Assembly (NCBI RefSeq): GCF_002210295.1 | Contig: NZ_MWQH01000011.1 | Location: forward strand, 29,316 to 93,315 | Reading direction: 5' to 3' | Length of the DNA stretch: 64,000 nt | DNA from: Fibrobacter sp. UWB5 | Lineage (GTDB): Bacteria; Fibrobacterota; Fibrobacteria; Fibrobacterales; Fibrobacteraceae | Shown here: positions 41,998-49,921 of the stretch, piece by piece | Layout: each line of letters begins with the position of its first letter | Position numbering within the stretch: position 1 is the stretch's first letter | Translations under genes and position numbers: made by a program | The notes under the pieces: generated by a model | Database searches by the model: none | The model's input: the letters and a program-made list of their open reading frames with translations, nothing else | Told to the model about the DNA's origin: nothing

Positions 41998-42951
41998 ATG
42001 AACGCAAAAGTTCTTACAGCCGCTACGGTTGCGGCTTTGTCTTGCCTTGTTTCTACCGTTTGGGCCGAAAGACCTGATGGGGAAAAGCCGGTGTGCACTT
42101 TCCAGGGCGGAGCATATTACGAATCCAACAACACGCTGTATCTGGAATCGGTCAACGACGAAAATGCAAAAGTCGAGATTTCAGAAGAAACCAAGAATTG
42201 CGTAAACGGATACGTCGGCAACGGTGAATTCAATCTTGTAGTGGAACGCAATACAAAGCTGTCTGCGAATTCAACCATTGTGCTCCCCGCCAACTATTCG
42301 CCGAAAAGTTCTTGCATCGAGCTATATGAACCGAACCAATTCTCCACCGACGACAATGGCAATTGGGGTGTTACCGCGAAAAACCTGAAAGGACAGGGTG
42401 ACGTTAACAAGGCTACACTCATGATTACCCATACCGATCGCGATGAATGCAAAAATATCACGGATATCGAATTTACCGCAAAAAACTTGACAAAGTTTGA
42501 TGATGGTACCGATTTGGCCGTATGGCTCTACAATGACAAAACCCAATATTGCGACTGGATTTTTCAAGGCACATATAAATATATCCGCTGGGACAAGGAC
42601 AATGCCGACTTGGGCATCGTTTATGGTTACGCCGCCAAGGACAAGGGCAAAGTCACAGCCGGCCACTTTACCAAAGTGGGCGCCGGCGCTTACATTCCGC
42701 CCATGCGCGCCTACCTCAAATACAGAGGTCAAACTCCGCTCGCCAAGTCCGTCGAATCCATCGTGGAACTGCCCGAAACAATCGACGTAACGCTAGTCGA
42801 AGAAGATGGCACCACCCGCCTTGCCCGCTGGAATACAGTCACGGGCGAAATGGTCAAGGTAAACGGCTGGTACGATCTTAAGGGCCGCAAACTGAACAGC
42901 AAGCCCCAAAACAAGGGCATGTTCATTGGCAATACCAATATTCAGAAATAA
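41998..42951 (+). CDS. Secreted ~317-residue protein of peptide cassette, copy B
   Basis: 317 residues; ATG at 41998 after TTTGGAGGAATC. Signal peptide MNAKVLTAATVAALSCLVST then VWAERPDG. It parallels copy A throughout: CTFQGGAYYESNNTLYLESV, IRWDKDNADLGIVYGYAAKD, FTKVGAGAYIPPMRAYLKY, and the terminal GWYDLKGRKLNSKPQNKGMF then IGNTNIQK. The last ~30 codons are nearly identical at DNA level, while the middle third differs strongly. Six or more Cys are conserved. The leader mirrors copy A too: a CCAAA...TTTGG inverted repeat runs into the Shine-Dalgarno in both. This shows duplication of the whole unit including its leader. Confidence 0.75.
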   Translation: MNAKVLTAATVAALSCLVSTVWAERPDGEKPVCTFQGGAYYESNNTLYLESVNDENAKVEISEETKNCVNGYVGNGEFNLVVERNTKLSANSTIVLPANYSPKSSCIELYEPNQFSTDDNGNWGVTAKNLKGQGDVNKATLMITHTDRDECKNITDIEFTAKNLTKFDDGTDLAVWLYNDKTQYCDWIFQGTYKYIRWDKDNADLGIVYGYAAKDKGKVTAGHFTKVGAGAYIPPMRAYLKYRGQTPLAKSVESIVELPETIDVTLVEEDGTTRLARWNTVTGEMVKVNGWYDLKGRKLNSKPQNKGMFIGNTNIQK

Positions 42952-42971
42952 TCACCGGGGGATTAGAGACT

Positions 42972-43097
42972 ATGGAAAAGAAAGAATACGAAGCACCGAA
43001 AATGGAAATCGTCGATTTCGAAGCTCAGGCTTGCTTGCTCGCCGGCAGCGGCGAAGAGCCTGAAGGCTGCGATGATTATTGCGATGAACTCGGCTAA
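42972..43097 (+). CDS. 41-residue Cys-containing peptide, copy B
   Basis: 41 residues, 20 bp after the large gene, with GGGGG 13 bp upstream of the ATG. MEKKEYEAPKMEIVDFEAQA then CLLAGS differs from copy A by one residue. The tail differs: GEEPEGCDDYCDELG against SEECQDGEYCDELG. Cys spacing changes from C-x5-C to C-x3-C. So the N-terminal 26 residues are held constant while the next 8-9 vary, then YCDELG is fixed again. The stop codon abuts that of the convergent rsmA gene without a single base between, so there is no terminator here. Same interpretation as copy A. Confidence 0.7.
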   Translation: MEKKEYEAPKMEIVDFEAQACLLAGSGEEPEGCDDYCDELG

Positions 43098-43886
43098 TTA
43101 AGCCTGCTCGTCCACAATGACCTTGTAGAATTCAAGGAACTGGGCGGGCGAAAGTTCTTCGGCGCGAACGGTTGTCGGATAATCCAGGAGCTCGATGGCT
43201 TCCTGGATTTTCTTTTTGTCGTAGGCGCGGCCGAACGAGTTGGCAAGCGTCTTGCGCTTTTGAGTGAAGGCGGCGCGCACGAAGTCGAAGAATCCTTCGG
43301 GGGCCGCGAGCGCATCGGCCTTGGGCGTAAGAAGCATGGTGGCGCTGTCCACATTGGGGCGCGGCGTAAAATGCTCGGGGCCAATCTTGCGGAGAATCTG
43401 CGTATCGGCGTAGGCGGATACAAGTACAGACAAACTGCCATAATTACTGCTGCAGGGGCTTGCACAGATGCGCTCGGCGACTTCGAGCTGCACCATTCCC
43501 ATAAATCCCTTGGTCAAATGCAGTTTCGGCATCAGGCCCGCGATAATCGCAGTCGACACGTTGTAGGGCAAGTTTCCTGTGACCCAGGGCTTTTCGTGGG
43601 CATCTAAAAAAGCCTGCAAGTCAAACTTCAGAAAATCAATGTTTTCAATATGGAAGTTCTCACGGCCCTGGAATTTTTCTTGCAAAAATTCCACGCACTG
43701 CTCGTCGATTTCGACGGCAGTGAGTTCCACGGCGCGTTCGAGCAAGTGTTCCGTAAGGGCGCCGTGCCCAGGGCCGATTTCAAGCACCCAGTCGCCCGCA
43801 TTCGCAGGCAAATCGCCCGCAATCATCTGCGCGGTAGGTACATCCAGAAAGTTCTGACCAAATTTACGGCGGCGTGCTCTATCCAT
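43098..43886 (-). CDS. rsmA: 16S rRNA dimethyladenosine transferase
   Basis: 262 residues from MDRARRRKFGQNFL at 43886; the frame extends 17 codons upstream into the tmk terminator. It dimethylates two adjacent adenosines near the 3' end of 16S rRNA. SAM-binding motif WVLEIGPGHGALTEHLL, acidic VEIDEQCVEF, NIDFLKF, and the catalytic WVTGNLPYNVSTAII (NLPY). VQLEVAERICASPCSSNYGS then LSV and HFTPRPNVDSATMLL follow, all standard KsgA blocks. Complete. It is downstream of tmk with a terminator between, so expression may be independent. Confidence 0.95.
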   Translation of the reverse strand: MDRARRRKFGQNFLDVPTAQMIAGDLPANAGDWVLEIGPGHGALTEHLLERAVELTAVEIDEQCVEFLQEKFQGRENFHIENIDFLKFDLQAFLDAHEKPWVTGNLPYNVSTAIIAGLMPKLHLTKGFMGMVQLEVAERICASPCSSNYGSLSVLVSAYADTQILRKIGPEHFTPRPNVDSATMLLTPKADALAAPEGFFDFVRAAFTQKRKTLANSFGRAYDKKKIQEAIELLDYPTTVRAEELSPAQFLEFYKVIVDEQA

Positions 43887-43904
43887 ACCGTCAAAGATAG
43901 AAAT

Positions 43905-43930
43905 AAAAAGCCCGCAATTCAATTGCAGGC
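43905..43930 (-). terminator. Terminator of tmk
   Basis: GCCCGCAATT (43910-43919) and AATTGCAGGC (43921-43930) pair with one mismatch. On the minus strand the stem is followed by TTTTTAT. It lies between tmk and rsmA. Confidence 0.75.
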
Positions 43931-43957
43931 CTTTCAAGTTATACTTTAAAGATTTTT

Positions 43958-44587
43958 CTAGAGTCTAGCCTTTACAAGCTTATACAAGTCGGCGAATACG
44001 GCATCAGGCGTACGGTCGGCATCGATAGCCGCAATGCAGTCGCTGTAATCGCGGGCCGCGGCAAGGTACCCCTTGCGCACCCTCTCGAAAAATTCGGCCT
44101 TCTCGCTCTCCAATCGATCGGGTGCCTCGCCCCGCTTCGCGGTACGCGCGCGTCCCCTGGCCACGTCAATGTCAAGCACCACGGTGAGCTCCGGAAAGCA
44201 ACCGTCGCAAGTGATCTCGGTCAGGCGCTGCACAAGATCAGCGCCCAAGCCGCGGGCATAACCCTGGTAGGCAAAAGTGCTCCAAGCAAAGCGATCGGCA
44301 ATCACAATCTTCCCGGCATCAAGCGCGGGCTGAATGATTTCTGCAATCACCTGGGCGCGTGCTGCATTGTACAACAGGAGTTCCGTCTTGTCGCTCATGA
44401 TTCCCTTGAAACTCGTATCCAAAAGAATCTCGCGCACGCGTTCCGAAATCTTCGCGCCGCCCGGTTCGCGCAACTTCACCACGGAATAACCCTCCTTGGT
44501 GAGCGCATCAATCAGCATATCGATCTGGGTCGTTTTGCCCGAACCGTCGATACCTTCTAAACTAAAAAAGTGCTTAGCCGTTTTCAT
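43958..44587 (-). CDS. tmk: Thymidylate kinase
   Basis: 209 residues. It phosphorylates dTMP to dTDP. P-loop FFSLEGIDGSGKTTQIDML at ~7-25; the DR(Y/F/W) motif in IVIADRFAWSTFAYQGYARG; the lid-like ARGRARTAKRGEAPDRLESE. LREPGGAKISERVREILLD is the family's substrate block. The lid lacks the extra arginine loop of human enzyme but fits bacterial type II. Full length and intact. Divergent from the 335-residue gene at 44684. Confidence 0.95.
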   Translation of the reverse strand: MKTAKHFFSLEGIDGSGKTTQIDMLIDALTKEGYSVVKLREPGGAKISERVREILLDTSFKGIMSDKTELLLYNAARAQVIAEIIQPALDAGKIVIADRFAWSTFAYQGYARGLGADLVQRLTEITCDGCFPELTVVLDIDVARGRARTAKRGEAPDRLESEKAEFFERVRKGYLAAARDYSDCIAAIDADRTPDAVFADLYKLVKARL

Positions 44588-44683
44588 AATAAAATCACAA
44601 TTACTTCAAAAAGGTAGAAAAAAATCAACCGGAACCAAGAAAATACTATCTTTACAACGCTTTTTGCAACTAATGGAGTTTTT

Positions 44684-45691
44684 ATGCCTTCTGAAAATGC
44701 GATTATTGAACGTGCCGAAATGTACCTGCGCAAGCTCTCTTGCGGAATCAACCCCCTGACAGACGAAATCCTGCCCGAAGGGGATTCCTGCAAACAGGAA
44801 CGCATCAGCAAGTGCCTCGCCTACGTCGCATCGCTTTTGCAGCAGCAGCTCAACCACGACCAGGTGGCCCCCATGCCCACCGCCGAAAAGCCGCGCGTAG
44901 CAAAGAAGAATGCAAAGCCCGCCATGCAAGATTTGGCCATCGACGCCGAAACCCTGAAGGGTTACCGCTTCTTTGATTACCCGGTTTCGATTTCCCGCGT
45001 GGTGCGCAACGTGAACGAACTTTTGCCCAAGAACATGAACCACCTGCTCTATGCCGACGTGGCAAACTTCCTGGTGCAAGAAGGCATTCTCGAAAGGCAA
45101 TCTACCGAAAGCGGAACCGACGCCAACCTGCCCACCGCCAAGGGTGAATCTTACGGATTCGAAAAGGGCGAATCGGACCTGCGCGGACACCATAACATTT
45201 ATACGCAGTGCTGGCAACAGGCACAGCAGTTCATTCTCGACAACATTCAAAAGTGCGTCGACATTGCAAACGAACGCTTTGCCAAGCGCAAGGCCAACCA
45301 GGCTCAAGATTTTCAAGACGACCAGGAATACGCTCCTAAACGCGTGCAAAGGGAAAAATTCCACCTGACCGCCGAGCAGCTGGCCGACTACCCCGCCGAA
45401 GACACACCCGTGCCCGTGAGCGAAATCGCTCGCCGCCTGAACACCCTTGTTGGCGAGAACATGGAACGCATCTACTACAAAGTCATTCGCGACTGGTACG
45501 TGGAACAAGGCTATCTTGAATTCAAGACATCACCCGAAGGCCGCAGCGCATTCCTGCCCACCGAAAAGGGCTCCATGAGCGGACTCTTCGTGGAATCCCG
45601 CACCGGCAAAGATGGCGAACTCTACGACGTAGTAATGTACGACGCCAAAGCCCAGAAGATTTATCTGGACCACCTCGCAAGCGAAAACTAA
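44684..45691 (+). CDS. Protein with duplicated winged-helix-like module
   Basis: 335 residues, soluble, with TGGAG 5 bp before ATG. Two regions repeat: ~92-155 (YRFFDYPVSISRVVRNVNEL then LPKNMNHLLYADVANFLVQE GIL) and ~240-300 (PVPVSEIARRLNTLVGENME then RIYYKVIRDWYVEQGYLE). Each has three helices and a beta pair, ends with DANLPTAKGES or SAFLPTEKGS, and would fit a winged helix. The duplicated module plus a linker of charged residues suggests a nucleic-acid-binding or adaptor protein. No named family recognised. It stands alone between tmk and secA with its own terminator. Confidence 0.6.
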   Translation: MPSENAIIERAEMYLRKLSCGINPLTDEILPEGDSCKQERISKCLAYVASLLQQQLNHDQVAPMPTAEKPRVAKKNAKPAMQDLAIDAETLKGYRFFDYPVSISRVVRNVNELLPKNMNHLLYADVANFLVQEGILERQSTESGTDANLPTAKGESYGFEKGESDLRGHHNIYTQCWQQAQQFILDNIQKCVDIANERFAKRKANQAQDFQDDQEYAPKRVQREKFHLTAEQLADYPAEDTPVPVSEIARRLNTLVGENMERIYYKVIRDWYVEQGYLEFKTSPEGRSAFLPTEKGSMSGLFVESRTGKDGELYDVVMYDAKAQKIYLDHLASEN

Positions 45692-45710
45692 TACAACCCG
45701 CAAAATTTAT

Positions 45711-45736
45711 CCCGGTGACAAACCGGGAAATTTTTT
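45711..45736 (+). terminator. Terminator of the winged-helix-like gene
   Basis: CCCGG and CCGGG form a short stem around TGACAAA, extended by AAATT pairs, and followed by six T on the plus strand. Confidence 0.7.
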
Positions 45737-45740
45737 ATAC

Positions 45741-45767
45741 AAAAAAAGCCGTCGATTAAGACGGCTT
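45741..45767 (-). terminator. Terminator of secA
   Basis: AAGCCGTC (45746-45753) and GACGGCTT (45760-45767) pair perfectly. The minus strand follows with a T run, and the plus-strand side also ends in CTTTTT, so it can act both ways. Confidence 0.9.
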
Positions 45768-45780
45768 CTTTTTAGTTACT

Positions 45781-48756
45781 TTATTCCAAGTCCTTGCCGT
45801 GGCACTTCTTGTACTTGAGGCCAGAACCGCACCAGCACGGATCATTGCGGCCGAGCTTCGGAGCCTGCTGCTGGGCGCGACGGCGTGCAGCGGCGAGCAT
45901 GGCGGGGTTCACCTGGCGAGTGCCCGGAAGCGCAGACTGCGGCATCGGCTGGGATTCTTGCTGTTCTTCGGAAATCGCATTCGTTTCAGAAGTAGCGGCG
46001 GTGCCTGCGAGTCCTGCGGGCTTTGCACCTTCAGCGCTCATCTGTTCTTCGACCGGGGCAGCTTCCTGCTGTGCGGCAGGGGCTTCAGCGTTTTCTGCAG
46101 GGGCGGCATTGTTGGCAGCAGCGGCCTGGGCTTCTTCGGCGGCCTTCCTTTCAGCTTCGAGCTGTTCCTTGCTCTTGAGCTGCAACTGGTCAGGCGACAC
46201 TGTCACACCGTTCGGGAGCGTAATGCGGATGTTCAAGATGCGGAGCGCGGTGAGCGTCGCGATCTTTTCCATGCAGCCTTCGAACATCTTGAAGCCTTCG
46301 TTCTTGTAGACCATCAGCGGGTCCTTCTGGGCGTATCCGTGGAAACGGATAGAATCCTTCAGCTGGTCCATGGCGTACAAGTGTTCCTTCCACACCTGGT
46401 CAATGGTCATCAACAAGAAGCGGCGTTCAATCTGGCGGAAGTCAGCTTCCGGAATAATCTTCGTGAGCTTGTCGTAGCGGACCTTGCACAGGTCAATGAT
46501 TTCATCGAGCACCTGTTCCGGCGTCTTGCTCATGGCATCTTCGAGCGTGAGGCTGTATTCCATGCCGAGGCTACGCTGCAAGTCAATGTGCAGGCCTTCC
46601 AGGTTCCAAGCTTCGGCATAAGTCTTGGCCGGAATGTACTGAGACACCTTGATATCGCAGGCGTCTTCGATGCGGTTCATGATTTCTTCGCTGATGTCTT
46701 CGCCGTTCAGAATGCGACGGCGCAGGCCGTAAATCACCTTACGCTGTTCATTCATCACGTTATCGTAGTCGAGCAAGTGCTTACGAATGTCGAAGCTCTG
46801 GCCTTCCACGCGGCGCTGAGCACCACGAATCGAGCGGCTCACGATCGGGTGGGTAATCACTTCGTCTTCGCCCACGCCAAAACGGGTCATCAGGTTCTTG
46901 ACGCTATCGCCACCGAAGATACGCATCAGGTTGTCGTCGAGGCTCAAGAAGTACTGGCTGGAACCCGGGTCCCCCTGACGGCCGGAACGACCACGCAGCT
47001 GGTTGTCGATACGGCGGGATTCATGACGTTCGGTGCCAAGCACATGCAAACCGCCAAGCTCGGTAACTCCCGGGCCAAGGGCAATGTCGGTACCACGACC
47101 GGCCATGTTGGTTGCAATCGTCACCTTGTCCTTGTAGCCGGCGTACTGAATGATTTCAGCTTCGCGGCCATGGTTCTTCGCGTTCAAGACTTCGTGCGGA
47201 ATGCCTTCCTTTTCAAGGAGGCCATGCAGGTGTTCGGACTTTTCGATGGATGCCGTACCCACGAGGAGCGGCTGTCCCTTGCTGTGGCGTTCCTTGATTT
47301 CGGCCACAATGGCGCGCCACTTGGCATCTTCAGACTTGTACACCATGTCCTGCAGGTCCTTACGGATGCAAGGCTTGTTGGTCGGAATCACCCAAGTGTT
47401 CATGTTGTAAATCTTGATGAATTCCGTGGCTTCGGTTTCGGCGGTACCCGTCATACCCGAAAGCTTCTTGTACATGCGGAAGTAGTTCTGGAACGTAATC
47501 GTTGCAAGCGTCTGGTTTTCGCGACGGATCTGCACGCCTTCCTTGGCTTCAATCGCCTGGTGCATACCGTTGCTGTAGCGGCGGCCTTCCATGAGGCGGC
47601 CCGTGTTTTCGTCGACGATGATGATTTCGGTATCGCGGACGATGTAGTCCACGTCCTTTTCGTAAAGGTACCAGGCCTTGAGGGCGTTATCCAAGAAGTG
47701 CACCCAGTCGGCATGTTCGCCGTACAGGTTCGTGATGTGCATGAGTTCCTGGATGTGGTTCACGCCCTTTTCGGTCAGCTGGATGTTCTTGTCCTTTTCG
47801 TCGACCGAGAAGTCCTTGTTCTTAATCAGCTGTTTGGCGATCTCGTTTGCCTTGGCGTACTTTTCGGTAGCGTCTTCGGCCGGGCCACTAATGATAAGCG
47901 GCGTACGGGCTTCGTCAATCAAGATGGAGTCCACTTCGTCGACGATACAGAAGTTCAGTTCGCGCTGCACCAGCTGGCTGGGTTCCACGGCCATGTTGTC
48001 GCGCAGGTAGTCAAAGCCGAATTCGTTGTTGGTACCGTAGGTCACATCGCTGTTGTAGCTCACGCGGCGTTCTTCGGGGTTCAGGCCGTTCACGATCAGG
48101 CCCACCGTGAGTCCGAGGAACTTATAGACCATACCCATCTGCTTGGCGTCACGGCCAGCGAGGTAGTCGTTCACGGTCACCACGTGCACACCGTGGCCAG
48201 AAAGACCGTTCAGGTAAACCGGGAGGGCGGCAGCAAGCGTCTTACCTTCACCGGTTGCCATTTCGGCAATAGCGCCTTCGTGGAGCACCAAGCCACCGAT
48301 CATCTGCACGTCGAAAGGCATCATGCGGAACGGCTTCACCGATTCGGGGTAAAGTTCGCGGACCTTTGCGTATACGGAGGCGGGCAGGTAGACTTCCCAT
48401 TCGTTCTTGCCGGCGGCAAGTTCGGCCTTCGCGGCGTTCACCGATTCCTGGAGCTCGGGGCCCAGGCGGCTAAAGTCAAAGTTGAATTCCGGCTTGAAGA
48501 TATTGAAGATACCCAGGCGGCGGTCGCAAGCTTCTTGGCAAACGGCGAATGCTTCGACCTTGATGTCTTCGAGGGTAGCGCCATTCTTGAGCTTTTCGCG
48601 GAATTCCGCACTCTTGGCGGCAAGGGCGGCGTCATCTAAAGCTTCCAGGGCTTCGCGGGCCTTGTGGATTTCGGCAATCACCGGGCGCAGCTGCTTGACT
48701 TTACGTTCGTGCGGGGTACCAAAGATCTTGTGAAGAACGGTATCGACTATGCTCAT
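45781..48756 (-). CDS. secA: Protein translocase ATPase SecA
   Basis: 991 residues from MSIVDTVLHKIFGTPHERKV, preceded by AAAAGGAAAAAG. It drives preproteins through SecYEG. NBD1 Walker A MATGEGKTLAAALPVYLNGL; Walker B and DEAD-like block FCIVDEVDSILIDEARTPLI; NBD2 VTIATNMAGRGTDIALG; and GRSGRQGDPGSSQYFLSLDD. The C-terminal linker is Ala/Glu/Gln-rich, then the SecB/phospholipid-binding zinc motif KLGRNDPCWCGSGLKYKKCH completes the protein. An insertion around the helical scaffold makes it longer than E. coli SecA (901). Complete and probably essential; monocistronic, with the phosphatase gene upstream in the same orientation. Confidence 0.97.
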   Translation of the reverse strand: MSIVDTVLHKIFGTPHERKVKQLRPVIAEIHKAREALEALDDAALAAKSAEFREKLKNGATLEDIKVEAFAVCQEACDRRLGIFNIFKPEFNFDFSRLGPELQESVNAAKAELAAGKNEWEVYLPASVYAKVRELYPESVKPFRMMPFDVQMIGGLVLHEGAIAEMATGEGKTLAAALPVYLNGLSGHGVHVVTVNDYLAGRDAKQMGMVYKFLGLTVGLIVNGLNPEERRVSYNSDVTYGTNNEFGFDYLRDNMAVEPSQLVQRELNFCIVDEVDSILIDEARTPLIISGPAEDATEKYAKANEIAKQLIKNKDFSVDEKDKNIQLTEKGVNHIQELMHITNLYGEHADWVHFLDNALKAWYLYEKDVDYIVRDTEIIIVDENTGRLMEGRRYSNGMHQAIEAKEGVQIRRENQTLATITFQNYFRMYKKLSGMTGTAETEATEFIKIYNMNTWVIPTNKPCIRKDLQDMVYKSEDAKWRAIVAEIKERHSKGQPLLVGTASIEKSEHLHGLLEKEGIPHEVLNAKNHGREAEIIQYAGYKDKVTIATNMAGRGTDIALGPGVTELGGLHVLGTERHESRRIDNQLRGRSGRQGDPGSSQYFLSLDDNLMRIFGGDSVKNLMTRFGVGEDEVITHPIVSRSIRGAQRRVEGQSFDIRKHLLDYDNVMNEQRKVIYGLRRRILNGEDISEEIMNRIEDACDIKVSQYIPAKTYAEAWNLEGLHIDLQRSLGMEYSLTLEDAMSKTPEQVLDEIIDLCKVRYDKLTKIIPEADFRQIERRFLLMTIDQVWKEHLYAMDQLKDSIRFHGYAQKDPLMVYKNEGFKMFEGCMEKIATLTALRILNIRITLPNGVTVSPDQLQLKSKEQLEAERKAAEEAQAAAANNAAPAENAEAPAAQQEAAPVEEQMSAEGAKPAGLAGTAATSETNAISEEQQESQPMPQSALPGTRQVNPAMLAAARRRAQQQAPKLGRNDPCWCGSGLKYKKCHGKDLE

Positions 48757-48881
48757 CTTTTTCCTTTTTACGGCCGAGGGCACTGCCCGCGGACACTGAT
48801 TAAAAAATTACGGGGATAATTTAGCAAATAACATGCCAATTCAAAATCGTTTAGTCTTGAAACAGGGGCCTATAGCCGAAT

Positions 48882-49379
48882 CTATCGCAGAATCTGGGCG
48901 AGCATCGCCTTGCAACCCTCGTTTACATCGTCCCAAGTTGCCACAAAATCGCCAGTATACCAGGGGTCTGCCACGTCGCGACTCTTGTGCGCCCAATCCA
49001 TCAAGAGCGAGACCTTGCGATTTTCCACCGGGCCAGATGTTTCACGCGTGTACACGTCGGCCGGTAAAATCCAGCGCAGGTTGCGCAAATTGTTACGGTC
49101 CATGAGCACAATGTAGTCGTAATACTCGTAGTCGCGGGCAGTCATCTGACGCGCCGTCTTTCCACTGCAATCGATTCCGTGCATGGCAAGCATGCGGCGT
49201 GCCGGCGGATACACCGGATTCCCGATCTCTTCGGTACTTGTCGCGGCACTCGCAATTTCGAATTCTACATCCGCTAACGATTCAGCAGGCAAATCCCGCA
49301 CCAACTTTTTCATCACGAATTCAGCCATGGGGCTTCGGCAAATGTTCCCGTGGCACACAAACAAAATCTTGATTTTCAT
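48882..49379 (-). CDS. Low-molecular-weight protein-tyrosine phosphatase
   Basis: 165 residues. The P-loop ILFVCHGNICRSPMAEFVM near the N-terminus is the CX5R catalytic loop of LMW phosphatases. The second acid block ADPWYTGDF (DPWY) lies near residue 140, carrying the general acid Asp. Length is standard. Family members remove phosphate from tyrosine kinases in polysaccharide export or from arginine. The BY-kinase partner is not in this window. It starts 26 bp from the divergent glycosylase gene, so the two share a very short promoter region. Confidence 0.93.
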   Translation of the reverse strand: MKIKILFVCHGNICRSPMAEFVMKKLVRDLPAESLADVEFEIASAATSTEEIGNPVYPPARRMLAMHGIDCSGKTARQMTARDYEYYDYIVLMDRNNLRNLRWILPADVYTRETSGPVENRKVSLLMDWAHKSRDVADPWYTGDFVATWDDVNEGCKAMLAQILR

Positions 49380-49405
49380 GCGAAAAATATAGTATCTTTA
49401 AAGCC

Positions 49406-49921
49406 ATGAAAAAGCCCGTAAGCAAAGCCACGCGCACCCGCGTCACCCATGAATTCCCGGCCCTATACGACCGCGAATCGCAAGTGCTCTTGCTCGGCTC
49501 CATTCCCTCGCCCAAGTCGCGCGAAATGGCATTCTATTACGGGCACCCGCAAAATAGATTCTGGAAAGTCATGGCAACCGTTCTCGGCGAAAGCGTGCCC
49601 GAAACCATCGCGCAAAAAAAGGCCATGCTCAAAAAGCATCACGTGGCGCTATGGGACGTTCTGGACAGCTGCACCATCGTGGGTGCAAGCGACACAAGCA
49701 TCGAAGACCCTGTTGTCAACAACATCGGCGAACTGGTAAAGAAATCAAAGGTTTCTCGCATCTTCTGCACAGGCGCCACAGCTTATAATTTATATAAAAA
49801 ATTTTGTGCAAATGATGTCGGCATTGAGGCTATCAAGCTCCCGTCCACATCGCCTGCCAACTGCGCCGTATCGCTCGAAAAACTCGTTGCAGCGTATAAA
49901 GAGATTCTACTATGCCCCTAA
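49406..49921 (+). CDS. DNA-deoxyinosine glycosylase (UDG-superfamily, HDG-like)
   Basis: 171 residues. The uracil-DNA-glycosylase fold is visible in VLLLGSIPSPKSREMAFYYG then HPQNRFWKVM, the active-site block of family 6 hypoxanthine-DNA glycosylases (GSxPS...G-P-x-NxFW). Further blocks are LWDVLDSCTIVGASDTSI and PSTSPAN, the latter being the DNA-binding loop. It would excise hypoxanthine from DNA. The 3' end overlaps the macro-domain gene by 10 bp (…CTATGCCCCTAA), so translation is coupled. This coupling to an ADP-ribose-binding protein suggests a base-damage or ADP-ribose link. Confidence 0.85.
   Translation: MKKPVSKATRTRVTHEFPALYDRESQVLLLGSIPSPKSREMAFYYGHPQNRFWKVMATVLGESVPETIAQKKAMLKKHHVALWDVLDSCTIVGASDTSIEDPVVNNIGELVKKSKVSRIFCTGATAYNLYKKFCANDVGIEAIKLPSTSPANCAVSLEKLVAAYKEILLCP

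Noticed and set aside
45799..48639. 946-codon open frame antisense to secA
   Set aside because: It results from codon bias of secA; the protein would be His/Val/Phe-rich with no domain. The same applies to long antisense frames opposite purM, the LpoA/LivJ-like gene and the GH45 genes.
49036..49056. Seventh parS-like site (TTTCACGCGTG)
   Set aside because: It lacks the CACGTG centre and lies in the phosphatase gene; it does not fit the ParB consensus.
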